A DNA stretch of 55,000 nt from Paenibacillus sp. JNUCC32 (GTDB lineage: Bacteria > Bacillota > Bacilli > Paenibacillales > Paenibacillaceae), in the NCBI RefSeq assembly GCF_014863545.1, contig NZ_CP062260.1, forward strand, positions 5,540,001 through 5,595,000. Reading direction: 5' to 3'. Position 1 is the stretch's first letter. Every line of letters begins with the position of its first letter. Below, one piece after another: positions 46,590-55,000 of this stretch. The notes under the pieces are model-generated. The model was not told where the DNA came from, searched no databases, and saw nothing but the letters and a program-made list of their open reading frames with translations. A program made the position numbers and the translations under genes.

Positions 46590-46739
46590 TTAGCCCTCCG
46601 GATTATAATGGCCATCCTGCTTGCGGATCTTCGCTCTGTGCGAGCCTGACAGCGGCTCCTGGCCGCCCCGGTCATGGTCCTTCCGCTGCCTCGGTTGTTC
46701 CTGTGCTTCAGGCACCGGAATCGACTTTGGTTTACTCAT
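46590..46739 (-). CDS. sspP: Small acid-soluble spore protein P
   Basis: 49 residues beginning MSKPKSIPVPEAQ. The segment GGQEPLSGSHRAKIRKQ corresponds to GQPEPLSGSKKVKNR of B. subtilis SspP, a minor spore protein made in the forespore. It is rich in Arg, Lys, Gln and His and has no hydrophobic core, as expected of a DNA- or spore-core-associated SASP. Start ATG 46737-46739 with GGAGG eight bases upstream. The frame extends upstream without a stop but lacks a site. A forespore (sigma-G) promoter was not convincingly found. Confidence 0.75.
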   Translation of the reverse strand: MSKPKSIPVPEAQEQPRQRKDHDRGGQEPLSGSHRAKIRKQDGHYNPEG

Positions 46740-46843
46740 CTGATAGCCCTCCATTTCATGGATCACAGCGTTTGTTCTACGCAAACGGCCTTGATGCTTC
46801 GGTCTGAAAGGAGCATCACAGCTTTCACATTCATTCATGGAAC

Positions 46844-47185
46844 TTAGTGATGCGTGATTTGCTGCAGCGTTTGAGCGCACTCATGAATATGACGCGTATA
46901 ATCGCCCACCATGCCTTGTATGTTCTCATTGCGCTCATCCGTCGTCGCGCCATCACGCTCTACATCGATCAGAGCGACCTTCACTTCCCGGGAATCCACA
47001 TAGGTGCATTGAAAATCAAACGAATACTCCTGACGACCTGCTGCGCCAATGTGAATGCGGATGGCGTTCGGATCTCCTTCGTCTGCTGCCACTTCTGCAC
47101 GATCCCCCGGTTTGAGTATGGTCGGCAGCCTTTCCTGCCAAGCATTGACCAGCGTCGATTGATCGACATTCAGTTCTGAGTTCAT
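46844..47185 (-). CDS. Hypothetical protein, 113 residues
   Basis: Acidic soluble protein starting MNSELNVDQSTLVNAW. Strand-rich middle part (AIRIHIGAAGRQEYSFDFQCTY, then VDSREVKVALIDVERDG) and a helical end containing HIHECAQTLQQITHH. The start ATG 47183-47185 has GGGAGGTG seven bases upstream; the GTG two codons before overlaps it. I do not recognise a family. It sits between tRNA-Ser and sspP on the same strand, possibly with sspP in one transcript. Confidence 0.75.
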   Translation of the reverse strand: MNSELNVDQSTLVNAWQERLPTILKPGDRAEVAADEGDPNAIRIHIGAAGRQEYSFDFQCTYVDSREVKVALIDVERDGATTDERNENIQGMVGDYTRHIHECAQTLQQITHH

Positions 47186-47315
47186 GTTCACACCTCCCCT
47201 TCTCTATAAATTGCGATAACAGGCGCTGTTTTATACAGCAGGTCCCCCAAGCATAAAGTGCTTAGATCTGAACCTTCTATGCATTTCTCCTCTGGTAAAA
47301 AAGGCATAAAGACCA

Positions 47316-47343
47316 TAAAAAAACCGTTCCCCTAAGGAAACGG
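47316..47343 (-). terminator. Terminator after tRNA-Ser
   Basis: Minus-strand arms ccgtttcc / ggggaacgg with a T run. Confidence 0.8.
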
Positions 47344-47361
47344 CTTGCATTTGTATATGTA

Positions 47362-47450
47362 TGGCGGAGAGGATGGGATTCGAACCCATGTGGAGTTGCC
47401 CCCTAACGGTTTTCAAGACCGCCCCGTTATGACCGCTTCGGTACCTCTCC
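47362..47450 (-). tRNA. tRNA-Ser(UGA)
   Basis: 89 nt including an encoded 3' CCA. Acceptor arms ggagagg / cctctcc pair, the anticodon loop is cttgaaa with anticodon TGA, the T-loop is ggttcgaatcc, and the long variable arm marks a serine (class II) tRNA. It lies 73 bases downstream of serS, the enzyme that charges it, as in B. subtilis where serS is followed by trnSL-Ser1. Confidence 0.97.
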
Positions 47451-47522
47451 ATGTGGAAATGATCACTGCAAATGAATCACGTGCAAAAATCATTATACCA
47501 CAAGTCAACCTATGTTATCAAC

Positions 47523-48806
47523 TTATTTCTTAGGTTCGATGATGCTAACATTCCCCATGTAAGGGCGAAGCACTTCCGGAATGACAACGGAGCCGTCGGC
47601 CTGCTGATAATTCTCCAGAATGGCTGCAACCGTACGCCCTACCGCGAGCCCGGAACCATTCAAGGTGTGAACAAACTCCGGCTTGCTCTTCGGCTCCGGA
47701 CGGAAACGAATATTGGCACGGCGTGCCTGGAAATCTCCAATATTCGAGCAGGAAGAGATTTCACGGTATACGCCGCTCTCCGGAAGCCATACTTCCAGAT
47801 CATAGGTTTTCATGGAGCCGAAGCCCATATCCCCGGTACATAGCGTCATGACGCGATAAGGGAGATTCAACAGCTGGAGCACTCGCTCCGCATCCGCCGT
47901 CATTTTCTCGAGCTCATCAAACGATGTTTCCGGATGCACAATCTTCACCATTTCGACCTTATTGAACTGATGCTGACGAATAAGTCCCCGAGTGTCGCGT
48001 CCTGCGGCACCGGCTTCCGAACGGAAACAGGAGCTGTATGCGACGTAATATTTAGGCAGATCCTCGCTATTTAGGATTTCCTCACGATGGTAGTTCGTTA
48101 CAGGAACCTCAGCCGTTGGGATCAGGTAATAGTCCGTATCGCTAATTTTGAATAAATCCTCTTCGAATTTAGGCAGTTGTCCCGTTCCGTACAAGCTGTC
48201 CCGGTTGACGATATATGGAGGCAGCATTTCCTCATAGCCGTGTTTGTCGCTGTGCAGATCCATCATGAAACTGATTAAGGCACGCTCAAGCCGTGCACCC
48301 AGACCTTTGTAGAACGTAAATCGGGAACCCGTAACCTTCGCGCCTGCTTCAAAGTCCAAAATACTCAGGTTCTGGGCAATCTCCCAGTGAGCCTTAGGTT
48401 CGAAATCAAAAGCTTTAGGCTCCGCCCAGCGGCGAATTTCCACGTTCTCCTCCTCCGAGGCGCCGATCGGCACACTTTCGTGGGGAATATTCGGAATCGC
48501 CAAAGTAAGCTCGGATATGCTGGCTTCCAGCTCACGAACTTCCTCATCCATTGCTTTAATCTGGTCTGACACTTGGCGCATCTCCAGAATCAGCTCATCT
48601 GCATTTTCGCGATTTTTTTTCAGCTTGGCTACTTCAGCCGACACGGTGTTGCGGCGATTCTTCAAACTTTCGCTTTCCTGCAGCAATTCCCGGCGCCGGG
48701 CGTCAAGCTTAGGAAAATCCGCAATCAAATCGAGCGATTTGCCTCGATTCTTCAGCGCTTCTTCAACACGACTGTACTCGCTGCGCAATATTTTTACGTC
48801 TAACAC
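47523..48806 (-). CDS. serS: Seryl-tRNA synthetase
   Basis: Class II synthetase charging tRNA-Ser. It has 427 residues. The long antiparallel coiled-coil arm that grips the tRNA covers about 30-105 ([20 protein letters not shown]), then the catalytic domain with class II motif 2 ([21 protein letters not shown]) and motif 3 ([12 protein letters not shown]). Translation starts at GTG 48804-48806, seven bases after AGGAGG. It lies between pdxT and tRNA-Ser on the same strand. Unlike B. subtilis serS, no T-box leader is visible: the 194-base gap to pdxT has no AGGGTGG element. Confidence 0.98.
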   Translation of the reverse strand: MLDVKILRSEYSRVEEALKNRGKSLDLIADFPKLDARRRELLQESESLKNRRNTVSAEVAKLKKNRENADELILEMRQVSDQIKAMDEEVRELEASISELTLAIPNIPHESVPIGASEEENVEIRRWAEPKAFDFEPKAHWEIAQNLSILDFEAGAKVTGSRFTFYKGLGARLERALISFMMDLHSDKHGYEEMLPPYIVNRDSLYGTGQLPKFEEDLFKISDTDYYLIPTAEVPVTNYHREEILNSEDLPKYYVAYSSCFRSEAGAAGRDTRGLIRQHQFNKVEMVKIVHPETSFDELEKMTADAERVLQLLNLPYRVMTLCTGDMGFGSMKTYDLEVWLPESGVYREISSCSNIGDFQARRANIRFRPEPKSKPEFVHTLNGSGLAVGRTVAAILENYQQADGSVVIPEVLRPYMGNVSIIEPKK

Positions 48807-48869
48807 GGGAAACCCTCCTAAAGTAAAACATCCATCAAGTATATCGAAGCAGCTGCCCTACCTGTTGAT

Positions 48870-48898
48870 AAAAAGCCTTGGGACAAGGCTGCATTATA
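48870..48898 (-). promoter_or_regulatory. serS leader: -10 box and small terminator-like hairpin
   Basis: A minus-strand TATAAT (48893-48898) is followed immediately by agcctt-gtccc-aaggct (hairpin of six pairs) and five T. The hairpin begins at about the expected transcript start, so it would lie at the extreme 5' end of the serS mRNA. No convincing -35 was found; function uncertain. Confidence 0.35.
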
Positions 48899-48934
48899 CG
48901 TTGTTACATACGATACATCTTATTGCATTTCAGC

Positions 48935-48983
48935 GAAAAAGACAACTTGACTCCCACATACTGCCAAAGAGTCAAGATGTCTT
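48935..48983 (-). terminator. Terminator of the pdxS-pdxT operon
   Basis: Minus-strand arms aagacatcttgactc / gagtcaagttgtctt (one mismatch), then TTTTTC; 18 bases after the pdxT stop. Confidence 0.85.
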
Positions 48984-49000
48984 CTACTGAAACTATTACG

Positions 49001-49588
49001 TTACGCCTGTGGCGCCGTCGCTCGGGAACGAACCATCTCCACAAAATATTGATGGAGCCGGTAATCGTCTGTCAGCTCCGGATGATAGGAAGCCGCAAGC
49101 AGATGGCTTTGTCTGGCTGTAACGATCTCATCCTTATACGTGGACAGAACCTCAACGCCCGGTCCCACTTCCAGAATAAGCGGAGCGCGGATGAAGACGG
49201 CTCGCACCGTTTCATCGATGCCCTTCACAGGCAAATCAGTCTCGAAACTTTCACGCTGTCGTCCGAACGCGTTCCGCGCCACCGTGATGTCCATCAGCTT
49301 CAAATGCGCTTCTTCGTCGCCTTGAATTCGCTCGGCCAGCACGATCAGTCCGGCACAGGTTCCGAATATCGGTTTGCCTTGGGCTGAAAACTGACGAATC
49401 GCATCCATAAAATCATACTTGCGCATCAGCTTGCCAATCGTCGTGCTCTCACCGCCAGGGATAATCAAGCCGTCAATGTCGTCCAGCTGCTCGACCTTCT
49501 TGATGGGCACCCCTTTGGCGCCAGCAAGCGTAATGCTTCGAATATGCTCTGCAACGGCACCCTGAAGTGCCAGTACGCCGACCTTCAT
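49001..49588 (-). CDS. pdxT: Pyridoxal 5'-phosphate synthase glutaminase subunit
   Basis: Class I glutamine amidotransferase that supplies ammonia to PdxS. It has 195 residues. C78 in FGTCAGL is the nucleophile, GGEST is the oxyanion loop, and SYHPELTDD provides the His and Glu of the triad. It begins 15 bases after the pdxS stop with AAGGGG upstream of the ATG, so the two are one operon as in B. subtilis (yaaD-yaaE). Confidence 0.97.
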   Translation of the reverse strand: MKVGVLALQGAVAEHIRSITLAGAKGVPIKKVEQLDDIDGLIIPGGESTTIGKLMRKYDFMDAIRQFSAQGKPIFGTCAGLIVLAERIQGDEEAHLKLMDITVARNAFGRQRESFETDLPVKGIDETVRAVFIRAPLILEVGPGVEVLSTYKDEIVTARQSHLLAASYHPELTDDYRLHQYFVEMVRSRATAPQA

Positions 49589-49603
49589 GTTACCCCTTCT
49601 CTC

Positions 49604-50485
49604 TTACCAGCCGCGATCCTGCATGCGCTCAGCCGGACTAAGCTTGGATATCTCGATGCCTTTCATTGGAGCACCCAGGTTCTTGGATACTTCAGCAATC
49701 AATTTATAATCATCATAATGCGTTGTCGCTTCCACGATCGCACGAGCAAATTTCTCAGGGTTATCGGATTTGAAAATACCGGATCCTACAAAAACGCCGT
49801 CAGCGCCCAGATGCATCATCAATGCGGCATCCGCAGGGGTGGCCACGCCACCGGCGGCAAAGTTAACGACAGGCAGCTTGCCCGTCTCGTGAACGCCTTT
49901 CAGGAGGTCATAGGAAACACCGAGGTTTTTGGCTTCGGCATACAGTTCGTCCTTCGACATGTTGCGAACCTTGCGAATTTGGCTGTTGATCAAACGCATA
50001 TGGCGAACTGCTTCCACGATATTGCCGGTTCCCGGCTCGCCCTTCGTGCGGATCATGGATGCACCCTCGCCGATGCGACGCAACGCCTCACCGATATCTT
50101 TCGCGCCGCATACGAACGGTACGGTGAAATCCCATTTGTCGATGTGGAACACTTCATCCGCAGGCGTCAGCACTTCACTCTCATCGAGGTAATCCACGCC
50201 GAGAGATTCAAGCACTTTCGCTTCAACGTAATGACCGATACGAGCTTTGGCCATAACTGGAATGGATACGACCTTCATGACTTCCTCAACGATGGTTGGG
50301 TCAGCCATACGTGCTACTCCCCCAGCAGCGCGAATATCGGAAGGAACTCGCTCCAGCGCCATAACTGCCGTAGCACCGGCAGCTTCAGCGATTTTCGCTT
50401 GTTCCGCATTCATGACGTCCATAATGACGCCGCCTTTTTGCATTTCCGCCATACCTCTTTTTACAGTAGATGTTCCTGTTTCCAT
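49604..50485 (-). CDS. pdxS: Pyridoxal 5'-phosphate synthase subunit PdxS
   Basis: TIM-barrel synthase making vitamin B6 from ribose 5-phosphate, glyceraldehyde 3-phosphate and ammonia. It has 293 residues. K80 in [10 protein letters not shown] is the equivalent of the PLP-forming lysine, with [15 protein letters not shown] and [15 protein letters not shown] as other strongly conserved segments. The start is ATG 50483-50485, with GGAGG about nine bases upstream; a longer open frame upstream lacks a site. First gene of pdxS-pdxT. Confidence 0.98.
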   Translation of the reverse strand: METGTSTVKRGMAEMQKGGVIMDVMNAEQAKIAEAAGATAVMALERVPSDIRAAGGVARMADPTIVEEVMKVVSIPVMAKARIGHYVEAKVLESLGVDYLDESEVLTPADEVFHIDKWDFTVPFVCGAKDIGEALRRIGEGASMIRTKGEPGTGNIVEAVRHMRLINSQIRKVRNMSKDELYAEAKNLGVSYDLLKGVHETGKLPVVNFAAGGVATPADAALMMHLGADGVFVGSGIFKSDNPEKFARAIVEATTHYDDYKLIAEVSKNLGAPMKGIEISKLSPAERMQDRGW

Positions 50486-50593
50486 GTCCCCTAGCCTCCC
50501 GATTATATGTTGTATCTCATCGCCATTTAGAGCATTCCCTGGCGATATGGTCTGTACCCGTATGGTGCATACTTGCAATGAATCTAACTTGAT

Positions 50594-50622
50594 ATTTTAC
50601 CGCATCAAAATCAAATACACAA
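50594..50622 (-). promoter_or_regulatory. Candidate pdxS promoter
   Basis: Minus strand: -35 TTGTGT (50617-50622), 17 bases, -10 TAAAAT (50594-50599), in the gap after dacA. Confidence 0.45.
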
Positions 50623-50649
50623 CCCATTTACTCGGAATTTATCGGGTCC

Positions 50650-52068
50650 TTAGAAAAGATTTTTGATGGAATCAAACAAATCCGCGAAAAAGTCACCGAT
50701 CGCACGGAGGAACAGCTTGAACCAGCCGGCCTTCTCTACTTCGTCTGCCGTGATAAGATTCACCGTTTCGGTCTGGGTTTCCTTCATGCCTTCGATTTTG
50801 TATGAGTAGGTTGCCGTACCCACCTTCGTATCCTTGGCGACAGGCGCCGTCACGCTGGAAGAATCCAGTTTGGCTTCAAAGGTAATGTTCTTTCCGCTAG
50901 AACCTTTAGGCACAACAAATGTGAGGGCTTTATCGGTCACCAGCCCAGCTTCCTTACCTTTGCCCTTCTTCACTTCGACGGTTTCAAATCCTTGCACGGT
51001 TGCTCCGGCTGCTTGGACTTCCTTCACTTCGAAGTTGTCAAAGCCGTAATCCAGGACTTTTTTGGTTTCCTTAAAGCGAGCCCCTTCGGATTTCGTTCCC
51101 ATAACCACGCTGATCAAACGCATGCCGTCACGCTCAGCGGTACCGGCAAAGCAATAACCCGCCGCATTGGTATGACCGGTTTTCAAACCGTCCAAACCTT
51201 CGTAAGCATAGGCCTTGAAGTTCGTAATGCTTTTGTTTGCCTCCAGCATCCAGTTGTAGTTGATGATCGGACTCGTATCGCGCGGCCGGAATTTATGCGA
51301 TTGAATGGCCGTAAATCTCGCAAAGTCAGGATGATCCTCAACGATATACTTGGCAAGTAATGCAGTATCCATTGCCGACATTACGGTTTCTTTATCTTCT
51401 GCAGGACGGTATTTCTCAGGCATATCTGCACGGCTAAGGCCTGTCGAATTAATGAAGAAAGCGGTCTTCAATCCCATCTTTTTCGCCGTATCGTTCATCA
51501 TGGTAACAAACTCTGCTTCGGAACCAGCAATATGTTCAGCCAATGCTACCGTTGCATCATTCGCCGAGCCGACAGCCATTGCTATGTAGAGCTCTTCCAC
51601 TGTATGTTGGTCGCCTTCAGCTAAAAATATCCGTGAGCCCACGGTTTTTTCAGCATTTTCCCCTACCGTGACTACGTCATCCCAAGCTAACTCGCCTTGT
51701 TTTACCTTCTCTGCCACGATATATTCCGTCATCATCTTCGTCATGCTTGCCGGCGGCAATGCTTCATCCGCATTTATGGATAACAGCACCTGGCCCGTAG
51801 ATGGCTCGATCAAGACGGCAGAGCTCACTTCCAAGCCCAGCTGATCGACCGATGGCACTTTGTCCGGCTTCGCATTATTCGTCGCAGCCTTGTCCGTTGC
51901 CGCTTTGTCTTCCGTAGCTTTGGTTGTATCCGCTGTAGCCAGCATATTAGGCGCAGCGAGCGAAACCGCAGGCGCAGCAGAGAAACATAATATATTAAAG
52001 AGCATCAAGGATGCCAGCGTTCTTTGAATTCGTTGTCGCTTATTCTTCTTTATAGACTTGTCTATCAA
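50650..52068 (-). CDS. dacA: D-alanyl-D-alanine carboxypeptidase (PBP5, DacA)
   Basis: Trims the terminal D-Ala from peptidoglycan pentapeptides outside the membrane. It has 472 residues. The signal peptide covers about 1-38 (cleavage near SLAAP), then a Lys/Ala/Thr-rich spacer of about 35 residues. The catalytic domain has S108-M-T-K111, S-A-N in GSANDA, and KTG in GLKTGHT. A beta-rich PBP5_C domain follows, and an amphipathic C-terminal helix (LFLRAIGDFFADLF) anchors it to the membrane. Start TTG, eight bases after GGGGAG. Follows guaB as in B. subtilis. Confidence 0.96.
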   Translation of the reverse strand: MIDKSIKKNKRQRIQRTLASLMLFNILCFSAAPAVSLAAPNMLATADTTKATEDKAATDKAATNNAKPDKVPSVDQLGLEVSSAVLIEPSTGQVLLSINADEALPPASMTKMMTEYIVAEKVKQGELAWDDVVTVGENAEKTVGSRIFLAEGDQHTVEELYIAMAVGSANDATVALAEHIAGSEAEFVTMMNDTAKKMGLKTAFFINSTGLSRADMPEKYRPAEDKETVMSAMDTALLAKYIVEDHPDFARFTAIQSHKFRPRDTSPIINYNWMLEANKSITNFKAYAYEGLDGLKTGHTNAAGYCFAGTAERDGMRLISVVMGTKSEGARFKETKKVLDYGFDNFEVKEVQAAGATVQGFETVEVKKGKGKEAGLVTDKALTFVVPKGSSGKNITFEAKLDSSSVTAPVAKDTKVGTATYSYKIEGMKETQTETVNLITADEVEKAGWFKLFLRAIGDFFADLFDSIKNLF

Positions 52069-52134
52069 TGGAATTACTCCCCTCTAATTCTCAATAAGTC
52101 ATTAACTTGTTCTATTCTATCATAGGGGGGGTAT

Positions 52135-52174
52135 CAAAAAAAGACAAGCTAGATGAATTTCATCCAGCTTGTCC
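52135..52174 (-). terminator. Terminator after guaB
   Basis: Minus-strand arms gacaagctggatg / catctagcttgtc (one mismatch), then seven T. Confidence 0.9.
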
Positions 52175-52220
52175 AGGAAATAAATGACATATACTGTGTA
52201 TCCTTATTCTTTTCCGTGAA

Positions 52221-53714
<1,494 letters not shown>

Positions 53715-53779
53715 CTACAACTACTGTCAGAGCTGGACCGGACGGCATTTTCAAGTATTTTCAGAAATATATTATTGCC

Positions 53780-53808
53780 ATCTTAGCAAAGGGCCCATAG
53801 GCTGTCAA
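53780..53808 (-). promoter_or_regulatory. Sigma-A promoter of guaB
   Basis: Minus strand: exact -35 TTGACA (53803-53808), 17 bases, -10 TAAGAT (53780-53785), with transcription expected to start about 95 bases before the GTG. In B. subtilis guaB and rRNA promoters respond in opposite ways to GTP supply through their first transcribed base; the start here falls in ggcaataa, so the first base cannot be fixed. The 244 bases from here to the rRNA terminator (53809-54052) hold no gene, only one isolated TTATCCAC near 53914. Confidence 0.7.
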
Positions 53809-54052
53809 GGATTGAATTGACCCATTTCCTGAAGTTCGCAAGTATCCATCCAGCGCGTTGTCCTGTCTCTTTGGAGTGGACAAATGGACAGCTTTCTTCT
53901 ATTAAATGGAGACTTATCCACGTTTAAGATTGACCTGCCATATTGCATCCCTTTAGGCATTATCACGGAGACGATGCATGACTGTCGTTTAGTATCACCC
54001 AAGCCGGCTCGAGATAGTCCAGAATTCAGAAATCCACGTCACGGCATATAGG

Positions 54053-54087
54053 AAAAGACCGCTATCGATTACTCGATAACGGTCTTT
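54053..54087 (-). terminator. rRNA operon terminator
   Basis: Minus-strand arms aaagaccgttatcga / tcgatagcggtcttt (one mismatch, four-base loop), then T; 10 bases past the 5S 3' end. Confidence 0.88.
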
Positions 54088-54097
54088 ATGGTTGTTC

Positions 54098-54214
54098 GCT
54101 TGGCGACGTCCTACTCTCCCGGGACCCTTCGGTCCAAGTACCATCGGCGCTGGAAGGCTTAACGGTCGTGTTCGGTATGGGAACGCGTGGAACCCTTCCG
54201 CCATCGCCACCAAA
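54098..54214 (-). rRNA. rrf: 5S ribosomal RNA
   Basis: 117 nt read from the minus strand, starting tttggtggcgatggcgg and ending ggacgtcgccaagc, with the internal cccataccgaacacg and gagagtagga segments. Ends are set by pairing of the first and last bases (helix I) and may be off by one. It follows 23S after a spacer of about 150 bases (54215-54364) in which I see no tRNA. Confidence 0.97.
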
Positions 54215-54364
54215 CGGTTCAGATGCTTGATCACCTGAAAACTAGATACGAAACGATTTGCAGCACATTAGAATCCGTAGCATTCACCCGATGTGGTATC
54301 GGGGTCCCCGAAAAGTATTCGGCATCTGCTTCAAAGCTTTGCTTCACTTTTTGGGGTGTTTTTT

Positions 54365-55000
<636 letters not shown>

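Noticed and set aside
48807..49000. T-box riboswitch for serS
   Set aside because: No AGGGTGGNACCGCG element or specifier loop found, and the gap is too short once the pdxT terminator is excluded.
53910..53920. Isolated DnaA-like TTATCCACG near guaB
   Set aside because: A single imperfect box; nothing else nearby supports a function.

Overview
The window looks like part of a Paenibacillus (Bacillales, Firmicutes) chromosome close to the replication origin. This is inferred from the spore-former genes (spo0F, sspP, a KinA-like kinase, a PbpG-type penicillin-binding protein), a Bacillus-type large SRP RNA with an Alu domain, strong AGGAGG ribosome binding sites with many GTG and TTG starts, and gene order resembling two B. 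subtilis neighbourhoods. No phage, insertion sequence or CRISPR array was seen.

Layout, right to left (the direction of most transcription and, by inference, of replication): the 3' end of an rRNA operon (partial 23S, then 5S) is followed by guaB, dacA, pdxS-pdxT, serS and tRNA-Ser(UGA), the classic origin-proximal order. Next come a small hypothetical gene, sspP, a lipoprotein and tadA (opposite strand, preceded by a cluster of DnaA boxes). A sensor kinase-rluF pair, motAB, and a mixed accessory stretch follow (pterin dehydratase, membrane cytochrome c, GNAT, a c-di-AMP-riboswitch-controlled NlpC/P60 hydrolase with a decayed paralogue next to it, an M1 peptidase with a membrane partner, ywhD, a copper-amine-oxidase-like stalk protein, and a cadC-cadA metal efflux operon with its operators).

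From about 28 kb to 2 kb the order matches the B. subtilis ywh-ywj region: pbpG diverging from speE-speB, a DUF1934 gene-argS, rpoE, pyrG, spo0F, fbaA, murA(B), rho and rpmE. Inserted within it are a 153/154-bp tandem repeat array, a serine hydrolase, a PAP2 phosphatase, a nitrilase-GNAT pair and a cytoplasmic-looking subtilase. At the far left lie the SRP RNA gene and dnaX, which in B. subtilis sit directly beside tadA; about 42 kb separates them here.

The genes are mainly housekeeping: nucleotide synthesis (guaB, pyrG), translation (serS, argS, rpmE, tadA, rluF, rRNA/tRNA), transcription (rho, rpoE), cell wall (murA, dacA, pbpG, NlpC/P60), polyamines (speE, speB), vitamin B6 (pdxST), motility (motAB) and sporulation signalling (kinase, spo0F). 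Candidate promoters of several sigma classes are visible: sigma-A (SRP RNA, guaB, speE, rpoE, fbaA, cad), sigma-H (spo0F), sigma-F/G (pbpG) and sigma-D (motA). All functions are read from the sequence by eye and remembered family knowledge; no database search was run.
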